A stretch of DNA of 64,000 nucleotides, taken from contig OW203721.1 of assembly GCA_934045075.1 (NCBI GenBank), forward strand, positions 18,644,714 to 18,708,713. Reading direction: 5' to 3'. Origin of the DNA: Yponomeuta sedellus (lineage: Eukaryota; Arthropoda; Insecta; Lepidoptera; Yponomeutidae). The notes below the pieces were generated by a model. The model worked only from the letters and a program-made list of their open reading frames with translations. It did not search any database and was not told the DNA's origin. Below are positions 1 to 12,200 of the stretch, one piece after another. The position numbers and the translations under genes are program-made. The stretch's first letter is position 1, and the number at the start of each line of letters is the position of its first letter.

Positions 1-51
1 CTTTAAAGGGCACTCTTGAATACTTTGGAAAAACTAAAAATGCCAACTAAC

Positions 52-230
52 CAGCTCCTCTATAATTGCCAATATCACGTTGTTCCTGTACATTCGGAAC
101 CTGAAGTCAGGCATCGAGACAGCCAGTTGAAGTACCGGGAATGCATTGGCGAAGTACAGGACAGCTAAGTGGCGGTCCTCGTCTATAAACGTTGGTGCTA
201 TGGAGCCAGTGTAGTGAAGCCTCAGGTCCT
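52..230 (-). CDS. Ferlin exon: FerB-like segment, last in window
   Basis: Two carried bases and 59 codons ending in phase 0 at GTTAGT. The end reads PDFRFRMYRNNVILAIIEEL, aligning with ferlin PDQRRRLYxxNIxDxIAxxL. The remaining ferlin exons lie beyond the left edge. Confidence 0.8.
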
Positions 231-3200
231 CTAAATTTGTGAATTAAAATAGCAAACGCAGAAAAAATATCATAAAATGCCCCTACCCAGAATTAGATTA
301 AGAATAAAAAAACTAGCGTAAGTTAAATAAGTAGCAAAGAGCCCAATAAAGTTAAAATTACTATCATGACAAAAATCTCAATAGACTTGGAATACAATTA
401 AATAACCATTGTTTACTAGGCGAAGCCAACAGAGATGGTCCTTATATATATGTTCTCGTGTTTACATATAAGGCATACACTTTGGATTTACTTATTTCAA
501 CAAATTCAATTTTATTGTCGAATTTTCAGTAGAAATTAACTTTAAGCTATTTTGGTATTTTTTTTGAGCTGAACACTTACTTATATTTGTCTTCAATTCT
601 GAGAATTCTGAAAGAAAAGAGATAGACATAAGTCAAATATCGTATTATCATATTTCGTAGTATCATACTTGAAATTCCGACGAACAACAAAAATATACAA
701 AAAAATCCTACGGATTTTACCATTACTACTTTTGTACTCGAACCCCGCTAATTCATCCAAAGTGATGGCGATGCCACTGTCCCGGCAACCAGTCTTGTAG
801 TCCAGCAGAGAGACCTCAAACAGCGGACAGAAGAGGCAAAACTCCTCCATCTGCCACACCGAGTCCTGAAGGCCGAAACATACTATTATGACCAGGAGCC
901 TGTTTTATGGAACTACAATCCAAGGATTAGTATGATATTTGCATGTATGTTGCAAAGTATGCTATGCAACGCTTTTCAAATTGTCATGATAATGGTAATT
1001 TATAAAAATCGGCACAAAAGACAATATAATACCGTCGGTATATAGTCACTGGCTCTTTAGCACTAACTAAACGAGTGCAAGTCAAGTCTGTTGTTTATGG
1101 CTCCTAAGCCTCTATGAACAAGCGGAACGCAAACCCTGTCTGAAGTCTGTTTGTTCGAATACATTCGTCAACAGAATTTTAAAACATATAAACGAAAGTA
1201 GTTTTATGCTACGAAAATCATTATGTCATATAGACGACACTTCAAGCAAGTTTAAAACAGTAGAAGAGATTTTCATGGAACTTTAAGGAAAATGCGAATA
1301 AGCTTTAAAATTTTTGAGCGATTGGTGCACTGAAAAAACTCCATTATTATTGGTTTGGTGCCTAAACTTGTTCAATACTTTAGTTTTTCTCACCAATGCT
1401 AAGGATCCTAATGGCTCTACGAAGGTGTTTCTTTTGGCATGCTTGACCTGCTTGGCGTGAGGTACCACAGTCTCCACTGCAACCAAGAGAGCGCCACCGT
1501 AGAAAGGTCCTCCCTCTTGTAAGTTTCTCTTCTTGCACTTACAACTCGATTGAGTGTATAACTGTAGCAGGGTCGGTCCAAAGGTTGGTAGAAACCCTAC
1601 AAGGAAACGAAGGCGGGAATAAGAAATTCCTCTCTGGCTTCGACTTGTCTAGATATCTAGTGGCCCTTCGAAAAATGTAAGTATCAAAATAGCGGAGAAC
1701 TAACAAGAATATACTTGTGAGAAAATTTGCTATTATAAGTCAACGCTTAAAATCTTCGGTTTGTGGTTAATACGCATGGGTAACCAGCTTCTTCTTCTTC
1801 AGGCTATATTAGTCCACTGCTGGACATAGCCCTCCCCTAATGAACGCCATAGCGCAAGGTTGTGCCATCTTTGGGGGGTAAGCTCAGAACCCCACGCTGG
1901 GCATGCAGGTTGGGGATCGCAGTTTGGTGGAATTGTACTGCAGGGGGCGCTGCTGCCCGCCCCTCGGTTTGTGTCCCTTGGGGATTAGAGAGAGATATGG
2001 GTAACCATATCTCTCTCTAATAGAAGGCTCTGTGCTCTGCAGTAAGACGTATAATATGATGCTTATGTTATAACGGCTGACCAACCCTTCATACATGGCG
2101 TATAATCGTATCAACCGAAGTAAAGTGACGTTGTTGTATTTGTTTCTGAGCTACGGGTCTACGATAAAGAACAAAAAGTATTTGGCACCATTCTCTCCCT
2201 CATGGGATATGTCGCGGAGCTCCAGATGACTGGTAGCGAGGATGTTAAACCGTCCCTCTGCGTGAACCTCAAATGTGACCCTCGTACAGAGACTGGGAAA
2301 GATGTCCACTATGGAGATCTTCTCGTTGTAAACGGGATTGTAGGTGCGCTGCTGTACATCGGTCTTGCCCTGCAAGCCACAATAAGCTAATGAACGATAA
2401 AGTATTTATCTAGCTGTCTAAAGTCAGCTTCCTTATGGCTAAACTACTTAAACTGCTTGATCGTCTATCGTGTCTCCCGCTTACACATTCTAATATTTTA
2501 TAGTTATTATATTAGTTGTAAACGAATGAGCATATTTTGTCAGATGTGGCTTGAAATTTTACTACAAAATAAAGTAATGACCTATTTATATTTATTATTT
2601 TATCACCATAAATGTAATTTACAATAAAAAAAATTTAGCTTCTAAAATGATGAACTTCATTAGCATATTTCTATTAAAAACTAAGAATAATGTGATTAGA
2701 GGCTAGAAAATAAAATTTTGAACATTCTGGAACAAATTTAATTTATTTATCATAAGCCTGGCATATGGTGTGTCTTGGGTAAAGCCTATGTTCAGCAGTG
2801 GACTGACACCGGCAGATTATAATAATGATGATTCATCATAAGATTGATCATAAAATAAATCCCCGTTATTAACCGTTATACCCTATTATTAAATGTGCGA
2901 GCGAAAGGAATGCCAGAAGTAAAAGCAGTCTTAAGTTATGGTAAATGACGAGATATATTATTATTACGTCAAACCTTTAGATACAATGACTAAATCTAGC
3001 TTAAACTTTTCTTTCAAAAATCACATCGTAGAAATAGAAGTTAGAAATAAGCGAAAATATACTTACAGTTAGGTTGCAGAAGGAGACGCGGACGAAGGTG
3101 CTAGGAGGCTTGGAGTCCCCACGGGGTAGTTTCGTCAATCCAAACGCCTGATACACCGAGATCATGTAATTAGCCCACTGGCATTCCGAATTCGAACCCG

Positions 3201-6200
3201 AAGTCAGTTTACTGAAAAAATATTTGGGTTAATTGACCGATCACTTCCTCAATTTGTGTTTTTCCTCCTAACGCCTTCTCTCTCGGTCGCAAGGCTATTG
3301 CTTGGCTTCTATGTTTTAAATGTTCTTATTTATGTACATCCATCTAGTGATTATATTCTTCCTGAAATCGAAGTGGATCCAACGGTTGTCTGGAAGATCA
3401 TCGCTCTAAGTTATACAAACGACAATTGTATATTAATTTTAAGAAACCATACTCGTTATAAGTATTCTCTATTACCTATGTAATGACCGTATCGAACTCA
3501 ACTTGTGAAGTTGTGAAACGTTTTAAAAATGATAACTGTAACGCCTTACACTCTGTGTTTTATTTATAAACAGAAAAACTGGTTACAAAAACAGAATACG
3601 CAAGTAAAGGACGATTAATGTAGTCCGATCTAATTGAAATGTCTCAAAAATGGGTGTAAATTTTTTTATTTCCAAAATTATACACAGAATTAAAGAATTC
3701 TAAAAGAAATTGTTTAAAGAGATTTGCACCGTTACAAACTTCTCGTATTCGTATATAAATTACGTAGAATACCAATTCAAATCAGTCCTGTAGCGTGTAT
3801 TGTGAAATAAATTTTAAGGATACTCGAAAGAAATTAAAATAAGAATAATAATAAGATTCTTATTTTAATTCACATGTGACATTGGTGTCCAAGCTTGTTG
3901 AACTAATATTATTACTGTGTTGAAATATTGTTATCAAATCTGCCATCATAAAGCAACTTTAAATTTTAAACAAACATTGAAATCAGTTGGGAGTGCACAA
4001 GCGTTCGTTCACTCATTGATTGTTGTTTGATCGCAGTTGTAAAATGATTTCGAACATATTCGTTTTATTTATTGCATTTGGTGCAGTAATCTCATCAAGA
4101 AATTACGATAATTATTACAAAGACTACAAACTTTACAATGTGTTTCCGGTACAAGGTATGTACTAGGTCCGTATGTAGATTCCCGTAGTTAATTATATAT
4201 TAGATTAGATTATAGATATTAAGATTACTAAAATTAATTTTTTAAAAAAAGTACGATAAAACAAGTTATTATTTTTATTACATTGTGGCGCTACTTAGCG
4301 CCCCTAAGCACCTTAACGTCGCACTCAACTTAAAGTCGCACCAAGAAATTGGTATAGATGCAACTTTTTAATCATTGCCTTAATTACTAATATATTAAAA
4401 AAACGTTACATAATAATGGCATGATACGCAATTATATAATTATAGAAGTTTGTGGACCGAAAGAGGATAATTATAGTGCCTAGAATTGAGACATGAATAA
4501 CTTTCGACTTTTTGCATGAAATATTGACGAAAGAAATATATCTAACGAATGTGGAAGGGCCCGTAAGGGACGTCCCAGGGGGACATACCTTGACCATTTT
4601 TGTATTTTTTTTGGGAAGGCCAACAGGCTACATAACATATTGATAGACCAATACCCTAGTATCAAGTCTATGTTTAAATTTCTGATATTATTATGAGTCC
4701 CAGTTATAGGAATCCACAACATTTGCAGAGATTCTACATAACTTAAAATATCTCTATAAGTATTACGTATCATATCTGTTATAATATACCTCCCTAATTT
4801 TCAGCTTCTCATGAAAATTTCTTAAAAACTTTAGCCCATCGGAATGATGTTGAATTTTGGGATTTCATATCCGTGAATCGGACAATAAAAGTGATTGTTG
4901 CTCCTTCATATGAACAGAAATTCAAAGCTGAACTTTGCAAAATCCATCTAGTGTTCAAACTTCTATTTGTGAATATACAAAAGTGAGCAATGTTTAACAC
5001 TTGATATTTAAATAATTGTGTGGACGAAGTTAGCGAACATAGCTATAAGACTTAGTAGAAAAAAGAATCCGACTAATTGGCCATGCTTCACTTTTTAATA
5101 TGAACGGAAATCTCAAAACCATTTCGAGAATTTTTTTTCCGTACTATTTCTATTCATCAAATTTTTAAATAAGTCCATATTTTTTAAGATATTCAATAAA
5201 AAGCTTTGAACTTAAACGACTTTTGTATGACGTCAGCAAAGGCGGTTTGAGTATTAATCCTTTGCCCACGGATGTCATCCGTGCCTTTGCCTTACAAAAA
5301 AGAACAAAATGGCAACGTGTGATTATTTATGTAGTCTGTGGATTATTTTCTCTGTGGTCACAGAGAAAATAATCACCACAGAATACACGGTTAGCCGACT
5401 ATTGTTCTGTGAGCCGACCAAATCAACGTTTAATTGTTCTGTGAAATCCACTGACGTTAATGACATTTGTTTTTTTTCCTGTAGGCAAAGGCTACCTCCT
5501 CAAACATGCTCTGATGACGCCACACACCACAAAACTTTCGAAAAATTATAAAAATAGAAATAATTAATAAAATTGAAAACTATCGAAATTAGTTTCTTGA
5601 AATGGTCCATATTTTTGAAATAAATTAAAAAAAAAACTTATATCAAAAATAAGTAGCATGGCCAATTGGCAACCTAGCTTCTCTTTTTTTTAAGTCAGTT
5701 AGGGATAGTTAGTTTTAAACTACCACATATTAAATATCTGCCAGCTACTTATAAACATTTTGTTACATTGACTAAAGTCGCTTACATGATTTTATAAATA
5801 TAATAAAATAAAAAAATATTTTATAAATAAGATTAGATAAGAATATTCTTTATTGTACACCAGAGCACAATTATTATAAAACATGTAAAGATACAAAGTA
5901 CAATTCAAAAAATAACTATAACTAATTATAAATTTTAAAATATGTTTTTAAAAATCTTAGAATAATAAATTTATACAGAGTTTTGTTACGTTTGTATCAT
6001 TTCAAAAATTTTAATTTTTAGCTTGATAAATAAGCAAAAAGCAGGCGTTAAAAAACGGGATTTCCTCTGGACAGCCTACCAGTCGCTGGAACAGATCGAC
6101 AGTTGGCTGGAAAACCTTCTCGAGAAGTATCCTGATATGGTATCCTTAGTCACTATAGGCAAGAGCCACGATGGTCGAGATTTAAAAGGAATCATAATAA

Positions 6201-9200
6201 ATAATAATAAAGAGCGAGAGAATAACACGGTAATAGGTAAATGTTGAAAGAGGTAAAATACTTAAACGTCGTAATGTCTTACGGTTGTTACCTAGGAGGC
6301 TTACATGAAAGCTCTATAAGTTTAGATTAATTACATTTTGTAACCAAAACTCGCTTTTGTGGAGATCGATACTGTCGATCATGTTGCATTTTCTCACTCA
6401 GCTGGATTTTGAAACGCAGTTTTAACGTAAGTAACTCGCATTGTTTCAGGTATAATCGAAGGTACTATAAATGGAAGAGAGTGGATGTCAGCAGCAGTGG
6501 TGACGTGGATTATAAATCAGTTTCTAACAAGCACAGATCGTGAAATAAGGAGACTGGCCAGCGACGTCGAATGGCATATCTTCCCCGTTATCAATCCTGA
6601 TGGATATGCTTATAGTTTTGAAGAGGTACCTAGATATACACCTAAATATCTAAATATTGTTGATGGCTAGATCTTAACAAAAAGTTACGACATAAATAAT
6701 TGCGTTTAAATCCGCTAAATACACAATACAATAATACTTTTATCTAATCTACAGGGTGTCTCATTCAAATCGGTCAGTATGGGAAAGTCTGAAATTATAA
6801 GACATACGAAGATCTGTTCTGAGGAACCATGTCATCGATTTTGATAAAAAGAAAAACTGCATTCATACATTTTAAAAAACTTCTGTACTCTTTTCGGGAA
6901 TCGAACCCGGTATTTTGAAAACAAAAATCTACACTATTTCTATTTAGATATCGATTGTGTAGGTCTTAAGCGGTAAATGTCTGTATGAAATGTCTAAAAT
7001 GAATAAAATGCATTCTTTTCACATACTTTAATTTATTTTAGTAGGTGCTCGAAGTGACCACCGACTTTTTAATACAATACTCAACACGTTTAGGTAACGA
7101 TCTTACGATTGCATTTTGTATGAAAACAATGCATTTTATTCATTTTAGACATTATGTTTCATACAGACATTTACTGATTAAGACCTACACAATCGATATC
7201 TAAATAGAAATAGGGTAGGTTTTTTTTTTTCAAAACAACCGGGTTCGATTCCCGAACGGAGTACAGATGTTTTTTAAAATGTATGAATGCAGTTTTTTTT
7301 GTTATTAAAATCGATGACATGGTTCCTCAGAACAGATCTTCGTATGTCTTATAGTTTGAGACTTTCCCATACTGACCGATTTGAATGAGACACCCTGTAT
7401 ATTAGTAGTCAAGTCAAACCCAGATTTGATTAGTGTGTTGACAAGACGCCTCTAGAGAAATAAGGTAGAAAATGTTTCTAATACCTATGTTTATAACGAG
7501 AAGTTTGCAAAGATTTACATTGCTTTATACATTGCAATATAATTATGCATATTGAGAACACGAAAATTAAAATATCTATGGTTTCAGCGGAGATTCTGGA
7601 AGAAAAACCGCCACGGAAAATATTTACGATCATGTAAAGATTTTGGAGGCGATGACGATCTAAGTCATGGAGTTGATTTAAACAGGAATTTCGATATCAG
7701 CTGGTTAGGTGAGCCAATATTAGTTTCACCTCTTTAGTCAATGTCTAAATACTGATTCAACGATATCATTATCACAATATCGTTGAGCAGATTGTACAAA
7801 TTACTTGAATACCCGGTAAATAGGTATTTGTCAAGGAGATGCAGTAGAGTGTACAAATGAAAAATGAGCTTACGAAACTTGCTACGAGTATAAAATTACG
7901 GAACACAAAATCGATTTAAAACAATGATCTGCAAAGGCCGAGAGGTTTCAAAAATATTTTATTCTACAACAGTGCGCTAAATATTTATATTCATGCAGGT
8001 TCTTCCATACACACACACACAGTGCATACATATGCACAGCGTACATATTGATAGCTAAAACAAACGCGCGTGCTTTGTGATGGCAAATCAATATTTTTCT
8101 AAATTACCTAAAATATTATAATCTGATATTTCAGCCTCCGAATCGGCTAGTAATAATCCGTGTTCAAACAACTTCGGTGGGAGTGGACCACTCTCAGAAC
8201 AAGAAACATTGTTCCTCACAGAGTATGTGGAATGGAAGGTGGATCATGCAAACTTGCTCTATTACCTGTCTTTCCACGAATACTTGCCCGTAATACTAAT
8301 ACCGTACGGCCACATTATGGACGGTCAAACTCTTGAGTCTCCAAACTACAGTGTTATGGTAAGAATATAATGAAGTGAGAAGTACAGTTCAGGGACCCAT
8401 ATGTGTTTACTGCTTGCCATATGCCTCATTATCCGCAATGATTGAATATAGATCAGAAAACTGGACATTCGTGTAGTCTTTTCTTATTCTAATTCTTATC
8501 AATAGCTTTAGCTGCATTTACATAATACGTTTTCAGTACAAATCGGCGAAGAGCGGCGCTGAAAGGGTTAAACGGAAGTTTGGAATTGAATACAAGGTTG
8601 GATTAGCGCCCGATGTTTTATGTAAGTATTTCCTTCATTAATATATTCGGACTACACTTCCTCATTTGTAAAACCTTACACATTATGGTAAGTGACTCAT
8701 TTGGAAAGTTAACCTTGTCGACCGAAGCGCCGATTTCATTGCCTTTAGGCATATTTAATCCATCTTACGGGTTATGAAACATTTCTTTTATGTAGTTGGA
8801 CCATACATTAGGGGTCAGGAGCATTGTTAACAAAAACGGCATTTTTCCTGAACCGAAAATTAGAAATCTAGTACTTTTAACACTTTCATTGTTAAGAAGA
8901 TAATGCTATGAAGAATAAGAAGTCTTCAGCGTACCTACCCGTAGTGTGCATTTGAATTTGCACAACAGCAATAGGTACTCTAGCTTAGACTTTAGATTTC
9001 CGATAAAATTATCTTTCTAGATATGTCCCGTTAGTACTACTTTTGTTCTCTAACTTAAACCGTGAGTAAAATGCTGAAAAATTGGGTGGAGTAGCCAATT
9101 GTAATACGTAGAATAAAGAGTTAGAAAACACTTACTTTCACTTAAATTGTGTATAACGATCAGTGTTCCCAAATCTACTTTTCAGATCCCACTAGCAGTT

Positions 9201-12200
9201 CTAGCATTGACCATATGAAGTATACCACTGGTGTCCCAAGGGCCTACCAGATTGGAGTAGGGGAATACCAAGACTATGGCTACCTAACTCCTCCAGGAAA
9301 GATCATCAACACATGTCGGATAGTCATGGAGTTGCTCGTGGAAATTGATGGATTTAGTGAAAGTTCAGAAGTTAATGAAGAAAAGGTGCGATATAGGAAT
9401 CCAAAAAAGTACGAATATTTAGATCCGGAAAATATGAAGCGGATATGAGTAGAATGACAGCTAGTAAGCAATACTTGTCTCCGTTTGGTTGAATAATGAT
9501 ATAAAGATATTAGTACCTACTCAAAAAGTTATTAAAAAAAATTGCATTTTATAAAATAAGTACTTATTAAACCACTATGATAAGCCTACAAGAACTATCA
9601 GCTTGCATATTTTTAACCAAGATAAAAAATTGAAAGTATATCAAATTGCTTAGGTCACAATGATCAAACTATTTCCGTACAATAGCCAACGACGTTAAAA
9701 AGCGGCAAGGTCAAAGGTCAAGAATGACTAAATAACATAACATAACATTTACATACAGTCACACACATTGCCTATGGCCTTACACTAAGATACCCGAGTC
9801 GTGGGAACCAGAAAAAACGACATCACAAACATGTAAATATCCAAGACCTAGGATTTTTTTGTCCCCAGTCGGGGTTCGAACCCGGATCCTTTTGCATGGT
9901 AGGCAGATGCACTACCGCTGCCGAGGTCGTTGTTAAATAATTATTTAACTTAAATGCCTAGTTACAAGTCACCAACTGTAAACTTCACCCAGTTGATATC
10001 CACTACCGATATCCACGGACAGCTACTAATATGTGCAGTAATAGATCAGGTCTTTCCTGCTGCACTATCTACCTTCTATACGTAATAACATACACTGCCT
10101 TCAAGTACCTAAAGCATGTATTTATATACCTCAAAAATTATCATTTTGTATATATTTTTTGTACATCTACTTCCTTTTCTAATGTCCAGCCCATCCAAAG
10201 GTTGTTTGGAAGAGATCACTTTTAGTAACAAGGCCGTCGTCTGTACTCTTAGATTAAGAAACATCTGTGTAAGTTCCATTTTTATGTACAATGAAGTGTT
10301 CTCTATGTTTTTCTATCTATCTAACCCGACACCATCAGTGAATAACCGACGTTTTGGTTTGAGGAAACTACTAAAAATGTATTTAAGATAACCAGCCTTA
10401 CCTACTATTCATAATGTCAGCATAGCAAGTGGCCGCGTGAAGGTTCCCTATAGAAATGTCCAAACTGATGAGCCCCACCGGCCCCAGGTCCGGCTGCTTG
10501 GCTGATATGAGTTGGTACCATTTCTGCTGATGATGGCCTACAAATTTGAAAGAGAAGTGCTGCTAAGAACTTAGTACTATGTAAAGGGTAGAGATACTAA
10601 GATATTGGTAGCCTTTATCTGCAGAATATATGTATATTACAAGATGTAGACTGATATTTCTATAGTCTGTTAGCTTTTAGAATATACCTCGGGCCCTAGA
10701 GTAGGCTTCGGTTTTCTCCGAAAGCACACGAGTGTAATACTACTTCCTGCTCTGTATAAAACTTTTCTTAAGTTTAATTAATTAAGTGTCCTATTAACTC
10801 GGATCACGCGCAGCGAAAACTGAGAAAACGTGAGACCAACAGCCAGGCTAGTGCGATGGCACGTACCACAAGTTTTGTGGCGCTAAAAGATCAATTAATT
10901 TTAGATTTTCAATGTACCTGCTTACAGGAAAATGTAAAAGAGAACACGTTACATGTTACAGTAAGGCCCCACAAAACCAATTACTTGGTTTAACTGTGGG
11001 ACCAGTCTCGCTTACAATAGTTTTACCAAAGATTTAACATACATAACTTTTTACATAACTTTTGCACAAGTGTAGAATTAATTACGCGCGACTAACGTCA
11101 TCGTACTGCCCTAGCAGCCTCCTTAAGAATTTCTGAATGCCACCCCTCAAGTCCGCTGCAGTTTTGCATGAAATGCCGTTAAGTCCTAATTTCTCCAGTA
11201 TCGGAGGCCGAAGCTGAAGACCGAGACCATGCTTGTCCCCACATTTAATTCACAATCATAAGTGTCTAGGGATTCCCTAGACCGAGTGATGCAGAGAGCG
11301 AAGCTTGGAGTGGCTGGGGGTTGGGTTTAATAGTATATACATATGCCGTTTGTGAGCAAGTGTTTTGTTCCCATTCTCCATCCACTATAAAATGTAGGTG
11401 TTACGCTGCAGGAAACTTTTAAAGCAGCCCCATCTACTAGCAGCGAGCTGTACCTTTGCTAATACAACTTTGTCAGGCGTCGTGCAAGGCAGCGGTCACA
11501 TCCCGGGGCGGGGAGCCCAAAAGATGCAAGGGGTGGTTTTGTATTCGCGTCCCATCCCTTCGGTAAATTGGACGGTTTGTGTGACAGTGAATTGGAATAA
11601 TGCGTATAACGCGTCTTTTCCGCGCCCTCGTTCCACGACCCCACTGTGTAGCCTCTGGTAAAGCTGCCAACATTAACGCCGCTGTGCTACTGTTTGTTCA
11701 CTGCAACGTAGTTCACCTGGTTGTATCCAGATGTCGCGAAGGGGGATATTGGTCACGCCCAGAATTTGCGGTGGGGCACAGCATTTTAGTTCCAAGAAGG
11801 ACACCGCCAGAGTAAGCTGCTGTATGGTTTGTTCATTCTTGTAGAGGTCAAAGTCGAAGTACTGAAAAATATAGTTTAATTTTAATACTGGCGTTCACAG
11901 AATTTTCACCCTGCTTTCTACTTTATCTGATTATGATAGCTAAGATATATAAGATATGGGTAGAGAACATCATTGTACATAAAAAAGGAAATTACATACA
12001 TACATCTTAGCGTAGATAGGTAATCTTTGGTTAGGGTCCTATAAATGAGCCAATGAGGCTAAGAAAATTTTGGACTTGCTACATTGTTAATAACTATTTT
12101 AATGTGATTATATTCTTTTCAATGCACTAATCCGTGGGTTGGAGTCTCGGCACAAGTGGTATTTTTAGCCTCTAAATAGGTTTTAAAATTTTTAATGCGA

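Larger units (their letters stand above)
231..3066. other. Ferlin introns, otherwise featureless
   Basis: Between the ferlin exons lie AT-rich introns (231-720, 866-1393, 1597-2188, 2370-3066). Apart from the dispersed repeat at 1786 and a LINE-type tail (GTTCAGCAGTGGACTGACAC then (AAT/GAT)n) at 2775-2836, nothing was recognised. Confidence 0.6.
4156..9185. other. Introns of the carboxypeptidase-like gene
   Basis: Intron 1 (4156-4804): nothing recognised. Intron 2 (4983-6021): palindromic element and LINE tail. Intron 3 (6237-6449): plain. Intron 4 (6626-7587): the 646-bp MITE. Introns 5-7: plain apart from a short (CA)n run near 8010. Confidence 0.6.

Noticed and set aside
8005..8030. (CA)n run as a CRISPR-like or regulatory array
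   Set aside because: A plain microsatellite in an intron. No CRISPR array exists in the window, and none is expected in an animal genome.
11398..11815. GC-rich open frames on both strands near a ferlin exon
   Set aside because: Only the 11717-11861 minus-strand exon has family similarity; the rest has no domain and resembles repeat sequence.
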